This document shows, piece by piece, positions 18,003 through 28,900 of a stretch of 64,000 nt of DNA. The stretch spans positions 1,596,405 to 1,660,404 of the forward strand of contig NZ_KI912105.1 of NCBI RefSeq assembly GCF_000517065.1. The letters are read 5' to 3'. The stretch comes from Alkaliflexus imshenetskii DSM 15055. GTDB taxonomy: Bacteria; Bacteroidota; Bacteroidia; Bacteroidales; Marinilabiliaceae. The notes under the pieces were generated by a model. The model was given only the letters and a program-made list of their open reading frames with translations, had not been told where the DNA came from and did not search any database. Numbering within the stretch: position 1 is the stretch's first letter; each line of letters starts with the position of its first letter. Made by a program: the position numbers and the translations under genes.

Positions 18003-21000
18003 TTAATGTGGGTGTAATACGTTCCATCCTCCATTGTAATAGATAAGCTCGACTGCCGTTCTACCCATTACACTAAAATTGCTTCGCCTCATTCCTGATA
18101 GTTCTATGTTTGATGTGCTTTCATTCAACATCACAATTCTCTTACCTATTGGGATTGTGGCATTAGTAGGCAGAGTGCGGCTTGCTGATGTGACAAAGAA
18201 GCCATTCGCTAAGATTTGTTCCACCGTAGGATTAGCCGATAAAACAACCGGGGTTGAAAGAACATAGGATTTTGCAATTAATTCACCATCATGGTTCCAT
18301 CCACCGGCACTTATAATTCCGTTAGAATCAATCCTAAAGTAATTATCAGCAGCCCATACACTTTGAAAACCCCTCGATGATACTTCGGTAACACCTGATA
18401 GCGGCAAACAAGATATTCCATTACTACCTCCTGATAGAGATACATTACAACTATATTCCTTAACCAGAAAGTTGCCGCCGCTTGCAGGCTCAAATGTTTT
18501 ATACCTTACAATATTGGATGGCGAAATAAATCGCATCCTGACCCTAACAGCAGTGGTTGTAGGTATAAATTGTGTGCTTACATTAACATCAATGATTGAA
18601 TCAAACGAGAGACTAATTCGTCTATTTATGTTTTTTATAAGCACATTGCCACTCGTAAGTATATCTACTTGCAGTCTCAAATCTCCTTCGTAATGGTTTG
18701 AGCCACCTACGAACGAAATGTATTCCGTTCTAAGTGTTGATGTTGATAAGTTTAGCCTGAAATGTGCATTAAGGGCATAAGTTCCACCGGTGTTGAGACC
18801 AGTGACAAGGTTTGAGGCCGTTGTTGTAATAACTCTACTTGAATTTACCCACCCCTCACCATTCACATCAAAGCCATGCAATGAATGCGGATAATTAACA
18901 CTCGAAGTCATAAGCCCCCAAGCAAGGCCACCACTGAGAGCTGATAGTGATGCAAGGTTAAAACTTCCGATTTTTACGCCAACAGCATTCCTGATTTGGT
19001 CATAAACCTGAATATGGTTATCTGCCACTGATGTGCTATCAGTTACAATACGAATGATATTTGCAAAGTTTAAAATCCCGTTGGTCAGGTCAAACTCAGT
19101 GCCTACATTGCCATCTCCGGTGAAATTGCTTGAACGAATGACATTACCAATCAGACTACCGTCAATCTCCATATCTCCGGCTGCCGTCCATGATATATTT
19201 CCATTAGCAAACGAGCCTGAACCATCTGCATTAAGCGCCCATCTGTTTGTCCAGATGGACTGATGATTGAAGTTTACTCCTGCGATTAGATTCTGCGAAC
19301 CTAAGCTAAATACTGTATTACCACCGTTAAAACCTTTGATGCCCCAATCGTTGTTATTGTAGTTATAAATCAGGATTCTATTTCCTATATTTCGCCACAT
19401 GCTTAACCGTTGGTTGTTGGCTAAGGAAACAAGCTCAACACCGGGAGTGGTGTCATTGGCCGATTCAGCACCTGACCACATACGAATAGAGCCAATATTA
19501 AAGCCGCCAATCACACCTTTTGTCGTTGATAAAGTCAAAGAGTTAATGTGGGTAGCCGTTACTACTGATGAACGAATCCAATCCGCGTCTATCAATCCGG
19601 TTACTATTTTTCCACCAGAAATTATTGTTGTGTTGTTTGTGATGGAGTTGCCTAATATTCCATCTAACTGATTTGGCAGGTCTTCTGGTGCTGGTGTCCA
19701 GTCGGTGACCTTATTCCCTCCTTCAAGTTTAATTCCTCGCACAGACACTGAACCAGAGCCAAAGCCGGGGTTACGTCGCCCTACAATAAAACGTTTCTGT
19801 GTTGTTGTTATGCTCTGTTTGTATTTTACCCAATAACGCTTCCAGCTACTTGTTAAAGCAACCTGTGTGCTCCCGTCACTTGCCGTGCTTGTATGTCCGG
19901 TTGAGCTGACACCTTGTGTTGTTGTTCCAGGACTGTAAAAATAGCAATGTATAACATCACCATTTACAGTTGATTTTGCTTCAAAGGATAATACATATTC
20001 ATCACCTGTCACCGGGATAGATGACAACAAATTAACACCCTCTTGCCATGTAGTACTAAAACTTCCTAAGACGGTTTCATTCATGCTTTGATTAAGAGCT
20101 AAATTTCTACCCCCCACCTGAACAGCATCTACATCACTCTTTGTCGCGGCATTTCCTCCGGTAACGGTTATCCGCCCTTTTAGTGTTAATTGGCCATTTG
20201 TGTATTCTATGTATTCGCCAACTTTAGTGAGGTCACCTACCAACAGTTTATTAGTTAGAAATGAGTTCTCACTATACACACCCCATCCGTTCGCATTACT
20301 AATGCCGTTAAGGTTTCCGGATTGGTAATGTAACGTATAATTAGCGGGGCTGTCGGGGCTGCCTGTCCACGTCATCACACGGCTGTACGGGCTTCCTTGC
20401 TGGTCTAAAACTGTGCGTTCAATTACCCCACTGCCACTCGTCCCGTAGTCTAATATCATCGAACCGGCATAAACCGTTTGCCCTGTCATGCCGCCCGAAT
20501 TAACCGTAATTGTGTAACGCTGTACATTGTTGGTTGTACTCACGTAGCTGGCCACGGTTGCCCATACATTTTTTATCAGCAAACCCCCACCGCTTCGGTC
20601 AAATAAACGAAGCAAAAGCCTGTCACCAACTGAGAAAACTTGAAAACCGGGGAACCCTTCTAACTCTTCTACATAGATTGTAGACGTAGTGCCGTTTGCT
20701 GTTGATGCCCAGTTCTGAGCCAGCTTAGCCACTGATTTGGTCAACACATCACTACCCACTAATGCTTGTGTTATATCGGCTGTAAATGCTTTTGCGCGTA
20801 ATTCATTTGTGAAGACATGTCGGAAGTCTGCGTCCCCTGCTGCGGTTATCCTCCATCCTGTTAATTGTGACACATAGCTTGAAGAGCCTACGTATGAACC
20901 AAAAAGGCCGGTGCCGGTGGCGAGGATGTTGTTCGCAGAAACATCGCCAGGTGTTGTTATAGTACCAGTTTGGGCGTTAATTGCAACCGTTGTAACATCA

Positions 21001-24000
21001 TTGTATTTAATGTTAAGTGCCTGAAAACCACTGCTTGAGATAGCTACTTTTTGGGTATTGTCTGTACGTCTCCAGAATAGTATATCTCTCTCCGTGTTTG
21101 CAATATTGTAAATAGTGCCTGTTACAAGTGCATTACCTGCAACGTGGAGGCGTTCGGAAGGGGTGGCGGTGCCAAGACCTAGCCGCCCATCTGCGCTAAT
21201 TCTTGCAACCTCTGAATAAACATTATTTTTAGTTGTGTAAAAACGTATTGCTGAACTGCTATTATCTCCATCTGTACTTGCTACTACTCCAACAAAAGGA
21301 TTTCCTGTGTTAAAGCTATTCCACCGTATCCTCCCTAGTATAGTATTAGCGCCGCCAACAGTCTCCCTCGTAAAAACTAAATCATTGCCGTACAAATCTT
21401 GCGATACGAGGTGCAGCATTTTTTCATGATTACCTTGGAAAGTCCACGCCCCAGTAACAGCTTCATTTACATTTCTCCTCAAATAATCCGCAGCAGCAAC
21501 ACCTCCTAATTGCCCCGCGTTATCCGCGAATGGCCTGTAATTATTTGTATATAACCGCTGCCCGCCTGCTTTCCACACGTTATCCGTGTCATATTCCAAC
21601 TTGCTAACCTCAGTCTGCGTGTCCTTATTATAAATGATAATTCCTGAACTTACCGTTGCACCGCCCTGCCTTCTGTTGAGTTGCAAGTTTGCATCATCAA
21701 CGGTAATTGTGTCGCCGAGCCAATGATTGACAGTCCCGTGGATAACCAGGTCCTTAACCGTGAAGTTTTCAGTTGACGAACCGTTTTTGTTAGCCTTTCC
21801 ATCAAGCAAAGTATTGACTTGTGACTGGGTGTAATATCCTCCTAATAAGTCGCTCCACAGCACATAGTTCGTAAGGTCGGCTGTAATGGTGTTGATGTCA
21901 TTTGCCGTTGCTACTTCGTATCCATTATGCATCCAAACACCAGCTGAACGGATTAATGCGATTGGATCATTTCCATCTATCCGGAAATATCTATTTTGAG
22001 CCCACACCGTTTGAAATCCACTTGTTGTAAGTTCAGTTACTGCTATGGAAGGGAAAAAGCTGGCACCAACTCCCGCTTTCGACTGAAATTCAATTTGCCA
22101 ATCGGTTCTGGTGCTCCAGTATTTTGATAGGAAGTCTGTTGTCCATCGCTGATAGGTCAAATCGCCCGAGAGGTTGATGTTTAAAACCCAATAGGCCGAT
22201 ATGCAATCTACACTGTTGAATGAGGCTTTTAAGGTTACCGGGTGTTCATCGTCTATTATCTCATTGTCTGACCGGTTGATGTTCATGGTTATGTTGCGTG
22301 ACACCAATTCCTTTGTGGTTCCACCGGCCGTTACCCCTTTTAGGACTGCTGATATAGTAACTTTCAAATCACCATGCAGCTTATGAAGTCTGCCATTTGC
22401 CGATTCACCACTGTGTTGGATTACGAATAAGTAGGGTAAATCAACTGCGTAGTTTTTTCCTATTGCAAGGGTAAAGCGATTGTTGGTTCCGGGAATACTG
22501 CCACCTACTAAAGTGTTTGTTGCTGACAAACGACCTATGTAAACCGATGGGATATTAGTGCCCCCCGATGCGCGCAATTGGTCTGACGTTCTCCATGTTG
22601 AATATCCGGCCGATTTTAGGGTAGATGAATAGGTGTTTCCGCCACCATTAAACAGATTAGATAATGGTTCAAGGTTACCAGCCTTCATTCTTACAGCTGA
22701 GACGCCTTCGTTTACTGTGCGGTTTTCAATAGTTATTTCCCGCGATATCGGGTCGATAAATATTGCATTGCCATCACTACTTACAGCTTTAAGAATAGAG
22801 GCATCAACCTGAAAGGCTCCAACACTACCCGATTCAAGATGAAACTTCTTTGCGTACAAATCCTCTGTGGTTAGGAGGCCTTTAACGTCAATCTTAGAAG
22901 CTTCAATGGTGCCACTCACTAGCAAGTGTCCGCTAATAGCCACATCGGTTGCATATATTTGCTCAGCAAGAAGCTGTGTGACTTCCACAGTGTCGGCATG
23001 TATTTTCGAGGTTGAAATTCGTCCCGGAAGTATTTCAGTAAATCCATAAAGTTGCGCAAAGGAGCGTTCGTCAGACACTTCACTGTTAAGATAGCCAACC
23101 AGGAGGTGATAATATCCGGCTACCTCTTCTAGTTTTATAGCAGCTTCACTAAGGTAAAATAGCGCAGTCTCATCGGTTTTGCTTGCTTTTATATACAAGT
23201 AATATGGTTTGTCGGCATTAACAAGCGGTGGCGAATTAAATTCTGCAACTGACCAATATCTATACTCTTCCGGAGCATAACTCCCCGACTTTAGCTCAGA
23301 AAGGCCGAGCGTCATGTGCTGAATAACTCCTCCTTCAGAAGTCAGAATTTTGTTTGAATTGTTAAAAGTAATAACATGATCAACCTGAATGGGGCTCTCT
23401 TTGCTCACCACGAATCTATACTGCAATGATTCGCTACCTACTAAAAGCGACATAGTTTGAACAAAAAGAGGATTAATCCCCTCGGTAAACCCTTCTATTG
23501 AGTCAGCCAGCATGGTCAGTGTTTCCATTGCCGACCGATAACGACGCTTACTAAAGCCAATAGCTTTACGGTGCAACTCAGCAGTAACAACCTCATTGGC
23601 TTTAATTCTACCGAGTTCACTAAAGATATTCCCGCCGATGGTCTGGTTACTCAGTTCTATTTCCGGAGAGTATGGGTTGTTAATAAAATCCTTGATACCC
23701 ACGATTCGAATCAATACCGGCTCGGCCTGAAACTGATAGTCGGTGAAGCTTACATAGCCTCCAGGCACTATCTTTCCGCCTATATTCAGCCAGTCTGTTT
23801 TTGCCCAAATTCCATCCAACTGGCCTGTAAAGGTGAATCTGGGGTCTTCATTTTCATATAGATACTTAACAGCTTCGCGCAACATATCCCAAGATGCTCC
23901 AGTCTTATCCTGGTCATTGCGTATGTATGCATCTGGTAGTTGAATACCAAAAATGGCGTATTTCTGCCCTACTTCAGGCTTAAATATGTTATTAGGCAGT

Positions 24001-25058
24001 CTTAATCCATCTGCTTCTTGCGGAACTATTCTAAATAGTCTTTCGGAATGCACGTAGCTGTCAATTTCAAATTCACGACCAGCCAGCATGCCTTCCTGAA
24101 ATACCACAGTCATAGTTTCTCCATCCATTAACTGATGAGCATAGTTCAAATCATGCGGAATGGATGCATCTTTGAAGTCGTACAGGTGTCGATTGGCATC
24201 CACAACAACAACTTCACTTACTTCGCCTACTCGCGATGGATAGATATGAGTGCAATCCAGGCTATCCTCAATTCCAGATATCAACGGTTTGTCGCTTCTT
24301 TGTACGGATCGTCCATCGCCACTTACAATATATTCTCTCCCTTCATATTCTATGGATTGCCCGGCGGGTAAGAGCAATTCCGGATTGCCATACTTGCTGC
24401 GGTCGATATTGCGTTCCCCTCCCTGTACATGCAATACCTCAACGGCACTCTTTTCATCGGTGTTACGGCGACCAAGCCCGGGTTTAAAGCCATTACCTTT
24501 ACCATAACTTAGTGCCAAAGGATTATTCTTATTGTACTCGACCCGGCGCAAATGAATTGTTTTACCATCTATCTCCCATTCAGTCTCAAAGGTTTCGGAA
24601 ATCATTTGCAGAGCTTCACGAAGATTAGTATGGTTATAGTTAACCAGTTTTTCCGGGGCGTCAATACAATCACCAACCAACCAACCGCTCTCACGCTCAT
24701 TAAGGTTACTAACAACAAGTTGGATGTGTTGTAATGGGCGTGCGGTTAATGGAAATTTCAACAGTTTTTCAGCCGCATCCCTAATTTTATACTTAAGAAG
24801 ATTTCCCTGTTCACTCTCCAGCTCAAGCGTGTAATGAAACTCGCGGCTATGATTTTTCTTAAAATTGTCTGGCTGATGAAGATAATATGCCCGGCCTTCG
24901 AACCACGTATATGCGCCCGGATGAATTTCTACATATCCAGGGTGCGAAAACTGAAGGTATAGCTTATCATCCCCCATAACCTGACGGAACCTGTAACTTC
25001 GGTCATCAACTTTTATATCAAGCGTGCCGCCTATGCCGTTATAATTGTGAAGTATCAT
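18003..25058 (-). CDS. Giant tail tip/receptor-binding protein
   Basis: A 2351-residue protein, the largest in the phage. The N-terminal 450 residues or so look like a baseplate/tail-tip hub (prophage tail endopeptidase-like), followed by beta-rich fibre modules. Near the middle is a fibre motif common in Bacteroidota phages (RLGLGTATPSERLHVAGN). Later comes a carbohydrate-binding-like module (VGGRNLALNQS ... IKLEGGNKVTDWTPAPEDL). A block with the signature GFQ-VWA-YFRID occurs twice (DNA about 21930-22050 and 18290-18400). It probably contacts the host surface. It overlaps the upstream gene by four bases. Confidence 0.8.
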   Translation of the reverse strand: MILHNYNGIGGTLDIKVDDRSYRFRQVMGDDKLYLQFSHPGYVEIHPGAYTWFEGRAYYLHQPDNFKKNHSREFHYTLELESEQGNLLKYKIRDAAEKLLKFPLTARPLQHIQLVVSNLNERESGWLVGDCIDAPEKLVNYNHTNLREALQMISETFETEWEIDGKTIHLRRVEYNKNNPLALSYGKGNGFKPGLGRRNTDEKSAVEVLHVQGGERNIDRSKYGNPELLLPAGQSIEYEGREYIVSGDGRSVQRSDKPLISGIEDSLDCTHIYPSRVGEVSEVVVVDANRHLYDFKDASIPHDLNYAHQLMDGETMTVVFQEGMLAGREFEIDSYVHSERLFRIVPQEADGLRLPNNIFKPEVGQKYAIFGIQLPDAYIRNDQDKTGASWDMLREAVKYLYENEDPRFTFTGQLDGIWAKTDWLNIGGKIVPGGYVSFTDYQFQAEPVLIRIVGIKDFINNPYSPEIELSNQTIGGNIFSELGRIKANEVVTAELHRKAIGFSKRRYRSAMETLTMLADSIEGFTEGINPLFVQTMSLLVGSESLQYRFVVSKESPIQVDHVITFNNSNKILTSEGGVIQHMTLGLSELKSGSYAPEEYRYWSVAEFNSPPLVNADKPYYLYIKASKTDETALFYLSEAAIKLEEVAGYYHLLVGYLNSEVSDERSFAQLYGFTEILPGRISTSKIHADTVEVTQLLAEQIYATDVAISGHLLVSGTIEASKIDVKGLLTTEDLYAKKFHLESGSVGAFQVDASILKAVSSDGNAIFIDPISREITIENRTVNEGVSAVRMKAGNLEPLSNLFNGGGNTYSSTLKSAGYSTWRTSDQLRASGGTNIPSVYIGRLSATNTLVGGSIPGTNNRFTLAIGKNYAVDLPYLFVIQHSGESANGRLHKLHGDLKVTISAVLKGVTAGGTTKELVSRNITMNINRSDNEIIDDEHPVTLKASFNSVDCISAYWVLNINLSGDLTYQRWTTDFLSKYWSTRTDWQIEFQSKAGVGASFFPSIAVTELTTSGFQTVWAQNRYFRIDGNDPIALIRSAGVWMHNGYEVATANDINTITADLTNYVLWSDLLGGYYTQSQVNTLLDGKANKNGSSTENFTVKDLVIHGTVNHWLGDTITVDDANLQLNRRQGGATVSSGIIIYNKDTQTEVSKLEYDTDNVWKAGGQRLYTNNYRPFADNAGQLGGVAAADYLRRNVNEAVTGAWTFQGNHEKMLHLVSQDLYGNDLVFTRETVGGANTILGRIRWNSFNTGNPFVGVVASTDGDNSSSAIRFYTTKNNVYSEVARISADGRLGLGTATPSERLHVAGNALVTGTIYNIANTERDILFWRRTDNTQKVAISSSGFQALNIKYNDVTTVAINAQTGTITTPGDVSANNILATGTGLFGSYVGSSSYVSQLTGWRITAAGDADFRHVFTNELRAKAFTADITQALVGSDVLTKSVAKLAQNWASTANGTTSTIYVEELEGFPGFQVFSVGDRLLLRLFDRSGGGLLIKNVWATVASYVSTTNNVQRYTITVNSGGMTGQTVYAGSMILDYGTSGSGVIERTVLDQQGSPYSRVMTWTGSPDSPANYTLHYQSGNLNGISNANGWGVYSENSFLTNKLLVGDLTKVGEYIEYTNGQLTLKGRITVTGGNAATKSDVDAVQVGGRNLALNQSMNETVLGSFSTTWQEGVNLLSSIPVTGDEYVLSFEAKSTVNGDVIHCYFYSPGTTTQGVSSTGHTSTASDGSTQVALTSSWKRYWVKYKQSITTTQKRFIVGRRNPGFGSGSVSVRGIKLEGGNKVTDWTPAPEDLPNQLDGILGNSITNNTTIISGGKIVTGLIDADWIRSSVVTATHINSLTLSTTKGVIGGFNIGSIRMWSGAESANDTTPGVELVSLANNQRLSMWRNIGNRILIYNYNNNDWGIKGFNGGNTVFSLGSQNLIAGVNFNHQSIWTNRWALNADGSGSFANGNISWTAAGDMEIDGSLIGNVIRSSNFTGDGNVGTEFDLTNGILNFANIIRIVTDSTSVADNHIQVYDQIRNAVGVKIGSFNLASLSALSGGLAWGLMTSSVNYPHSLHGFDVNGEGWVNSSRVITTTASNLVTGLNTGGTYALNAHFRLNLSTSTLRTEYISFVGGSNHYEGDLRLQVDILTSGNVLIKNINRRISLSFDSIIDVNVSTQFIPTTTAVRVRMRFISPSNIVRYKTFEPASGGNFLVKEYSCNVSLSGGSNGISCLPLSGVTEVSSRGFQSVWAADNYFRIDSNGIISAGGWNHDGELIAKSYVLSTPVVLSANPTVEQILANGFFVTSASRTLPTNATIPIGKRIVMLNESTSNIELSGMRRSNFSVMGRTAVELIYYNGGWNVLHPH

Positions 25059-25912
25059 ATTTCTACAAACCTTAATGTGAAACCCAACTTAATTTTACGC
25101 GCGAAACTTCTTTCTTTCCGAATATTCAACATTGTACTGTAGTAGCAATTAATCACACTGTCATCAGCCAACTTTATCTGCAGTGGAGCTTTTACAGAAA
25201 TCACTTCAAACAGGGCTGCATAGTTGTTCCAAAACGCCAGTATTGAATCAGCTATAAGAGTACATTCCATGTTTATTTGTTTTCCCTCCTTTTTCGGCAT
25301 GAAGCCAGTATCCGATAGCGCTCCGGAGACGTTCGCAAACTCCTGCACCAGTCCTCTTTTTGGACTCCGAATTGCGAGTCCTGTGTTGTATATCTCCTGT
25401 ACGATAATGCCATACGCTGACATATCAATGTTGTTAATTGTCACCCTGGATGGGTGCCCACTGCCTGAAGGTGCCCAAGTGCCATGAAAAAGGGCTTCGG
25501 GATTATCGTCCACATAATCAGCCGTGATGTAAGCGCTTTTCTTTCCCGATTTGTAGAGCCCACCCGAGAATTTGAAATCTGAAATTGAAGAGAATCGCAG
25601 ATGAAAAGTCTTGTTAAACTCCCGCACATATATCTGGCGAACTCCTGCAGCAAAATGGATTGTTTCAAATGTGTTTAAACGGTTTTGAAACGATGTTTTA
25701 TCAGGGGCTGATAAATAGTACACAATCCTTATGGCTTTTGGGCGAAATGTTAGCCCATCAAAATCAATTTCCTGCCCGTGATGCTCAAACCAATCATTAG
25801 ATTGAGGCTCCCGGCGCGATGGATATAACACAAAATCAGAATCTCCACCCCGGATAATGAACATACCCAGAGATGCAATGTCAATTGTATCAATTATGCA
25901 AGCTCCCGTCAT
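25055..25912 (-). CDS. Probable distal tail (Dit-like) protein
   Basis: A 285-residue protein between tape measure and tail-tip genes, the place of the distal tail protein in siphoviruses. The N-terminus (IDTIDIASLGMFIIRGG ... FDGLTFRPKAIRI) and the beta-rich body fit a Dit-like ring protein linking tube and tip. I rely on position and general composition more than on a motif. It overlaps both neighbours by four bases. Confidence 0.6.
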   Translation of the reverse strand: MTGACIIDTIDIASLGMFIIRGGDSDFVLYPSRREPQSNDWFEHHGQEIDFDGLTFRPKAIRIVYYLSAPDKTSFQNRLNTFETIHFAAGVRQIYVREFNKTFHLRFSSISDFKFSGGLYKSGKKSAYITADYVDDNPEALFHGTWAPSGSGHPSRVTINNIDMSAYGIIVQEIYNTGLAIRSPKRGLVQEFANVSGALSDTGFMPKKEGKQINMECTLIADSILAFWNNYAALFEVISVKAPLQIKLADDSVINCYYSTMLNIRKERSFARKIKLGFTLRFVEI

Positions 25913-28900
25913 TGTCTTAGTTTTACGCCCCGTGTGTTTATATCATCAAGTGAATTGTGAACATTCTCCAGATAACGACAATACGCTGTATTTATCGCTA
26001 TAACGTCGAGTAATGAGTACATTGCTTTATAGTACATTACTGACTCTCTCTGAAGACCAAGCATCTCGATGCTATTTTGATTGATTGTGTACACATTGCC
26101 ACTTATGGCCATCACGCGCCCGTTGAGTTCGTCAATGCTGTCTTGTGAAGCCTGTGCAATACCCTTTGTAAAGCCGCTACGACCATCCGTATCTGCATAT
26201 GGGTCAATGCCGGTTTCGTCCTTGATTTTCTCCTGTATTTTTTCCAGCCCCTGATTGTAAGCATCTACAAGCGCGGGATAATTATCCATGAACCATGCAA
26301 GCTCATCGGTAATGTCACCATCGCCATCAGCGCCAAAGCTTTGCTTCATCTTGTACTCTAACTGACTGAATAACGCTCCAAATACAGTATTGAAGAGTTG
26401 TTGAGAGGCAAGCTGTTCCATCATCTTCGCTACGTTTTCAGTCATCGTTCTGGCTGAGTCCGTGCCGCTACGAAACGCATCATCGAGCGCATTCTTCAGG
26501 TCGTTACCCAATGTTCCCACCATACTTTGAAGAATACTTTCCACCTGTTGCATTGCATCGGCCGCGATACCCTCCGCTTCTATAATTTGTTGGATAGTAT
26601 CTCGTGCTTCTTTACTTAAATTCCCTGCTGAAAGCAGCGTTTCAGCCAGCTCCCTATTCAGATTCCCTGCTTCATCAACGAGCTTCGGATACTCCTTCAA
26701 CAGATTGGAATAGATGTCTTTTGTACCTGTGGTAATACCAAGAAACTTCTTTTTCTTTACACCCGTTTTAACGGTTGCCTCTCCAAGTTTATCCGTTAGC
26801 TCTCTTTGCTTATTCAATGAAGCCTCATAAGCAGACATTCCTTGCGACAATGTGTTGGTCTGGTTATCAATAAATATTGAATCAAACTCCCCTTTTACAT
26901 CTTTTATGGCCTTGATAACCGCAATGCTATAGTCAATAGCCTGTTTGGCGATACTGTAGTTAAAGTCTCTGATTTCACGATTAGCCTGCCTGTTTGCTTT
27001 TATAGCATCTCCAACAACTGTCAATAGCTTTTTGCCTCCTTCAACAATCATTTGCGGATCCCCCAACAGGGCACCGGCGGTAATCTCAGTCAGACCCCTC
27101 ATGGTCTGGTCTAGCATTTGAAGTCCCTTTGCAAACTCTTCATCAAAAACAGATGCAAATTCGGCAATTGTCTCCATTGCTTTACTTGCGAAATCACCAA
27201 GCTCCTTCATCTTATTAACCGGCATTTCAGCCAGCTGGGCGTTTAATGCTTGAACAGCCATCTCAGTGTGTTCAATCTCAGCAGCTGTGTCGCCGCCTGC
27301 GTCTTGTAACTCCCTAAGTTTTTTAAGCCTTTTCTTAGCTCCATCAAGTTCAATTCGCAACAGGTTCTCCTGTCGATGAGTTTCGAACACTATACTACGA
27401 TTCGCTATTTGTTGACGTTTAATGTCAATGGCTGTTTGGAAGTCAATCTGCTGTAAGGCTGTTTCAGTATTTATTCGCTGTAATTCCCTATTCCTGTCAT
27501 GTTCGATTTTTGCTGCTGCCTCCTTAAGCACATCTTCCTGCACAATATTTTTCTTCAGCACCTTAAGTTGATCATCGTAAAAGCGATTTGTGTCAGATAG
27601 CCGGTTCTGAAGTTCGGTGCGATGCCTGGAGTTAACTTCGCTCCACACTTTTTGAACCTCTAGTGCTGCCGCCTGTTCCGCTAACGCACGGTCAGATGCA
27701 TATTGCTTCGCTATCGCATTATCCAATACACTAAGTTTCTCACGCTGAGTGGTGGCCGGTTTGCCGGTGACTTTCTCAAGTGCTTCAATCTCTTTGAGCC
27801 TTTCAGTGATAACATTTTTACGCTTCTCGTAATCTGCATTAAGAGCTGCCAGCTTTTTCGCAGCTCCATCCTCCATAGCAGCAATAACTGCAGCATCAAT
27901 TTCTTCTTGCAGAGAAACATTGAGCTTTCGCAGTTTATCGAAAGCCTCCTTTTGTTTGTTTTCGTCCTTATTATCTGGTGTAAGGTTCCATGCTTTTAGC
28001 TTTTCTTCAGCTTCGCGAAACCTCGACAATTGAGCTCTCCATGCTTCTGAACCCATTTCAATGTCACGCATAGCCTCTATGCGCTCTTTGGCATCCTGCT
28101 TCTGAGCCTCCCAATATGCCTTAGAGCCTTCAAGTAGAGTTTTGGCATTTCTCTGCCCTGCCTGAGCCAATGCATCCGCTGAAGCTGACTCATGCTTAAG
28201 GGCAGTGTCAATCATTATTTCCCAATTTTTTATATCCGCATCTATTTGCTTTTTAAACTCATCTTTTCTGCGGTTTTTGGCCCAGGTACCTGTTTCCATA
28301 CCTTCATGCTGGAGCTGCTTAACAACTATGGTTTTGTATTTTTCTGCGGCAATCTCCATTAGAGCGATGCTTTTTGCCCTTTCCATGATGGCCTTCTTAA
28401 ATGCCTCAGTTCCCTGGGTACTGAATATCTTCTCTGCATCATTTACGTTGTTGAGTGTTAGTCCAAGCTTCTCAAACTCCGAGCGATTGTCAGCAAGATA
28501 TTTGTTCTGCGCGTCGATGTTTCCGTTTAACGCTTCATACCCTTTCTTGAGCTTGTTAAAAGAGGCCATTTGGCCTGCAGCAGCATCTGCCACAGCCGCA
28601 TTTATTTTTCGCTGTTCATTGGCCGTTTGCCTTTGTTTTGACACAAACCTGTCGAGCAAAACCATTACAGCTGTAATGGCCACCGAAAGTCCAAGGGTGA
28701 GCGTTGCCATAAGCACCTTGGCAGCAACGGTTGAAATCCCTAGCGACGTTGCAAGCTTTAGGTTGGCACCCGCCCAAAGCTCCTTTGCTTTTCTTACTGT
28801 TGTGATACGAAAGGCGCTGGTTGAATGGAGAACATTAGATACTTGCATCAACCCGATACTAATGGCCATTATTCCCTGCAGCTTTGTTTGAATTGCGGCC

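Noticed and set aside
24135-24507. Several plus-strand frames opposite the tail-tip gene
   Set aside because: All are antisense to a 2351-residue frame and their sequences are low in typical protein features.
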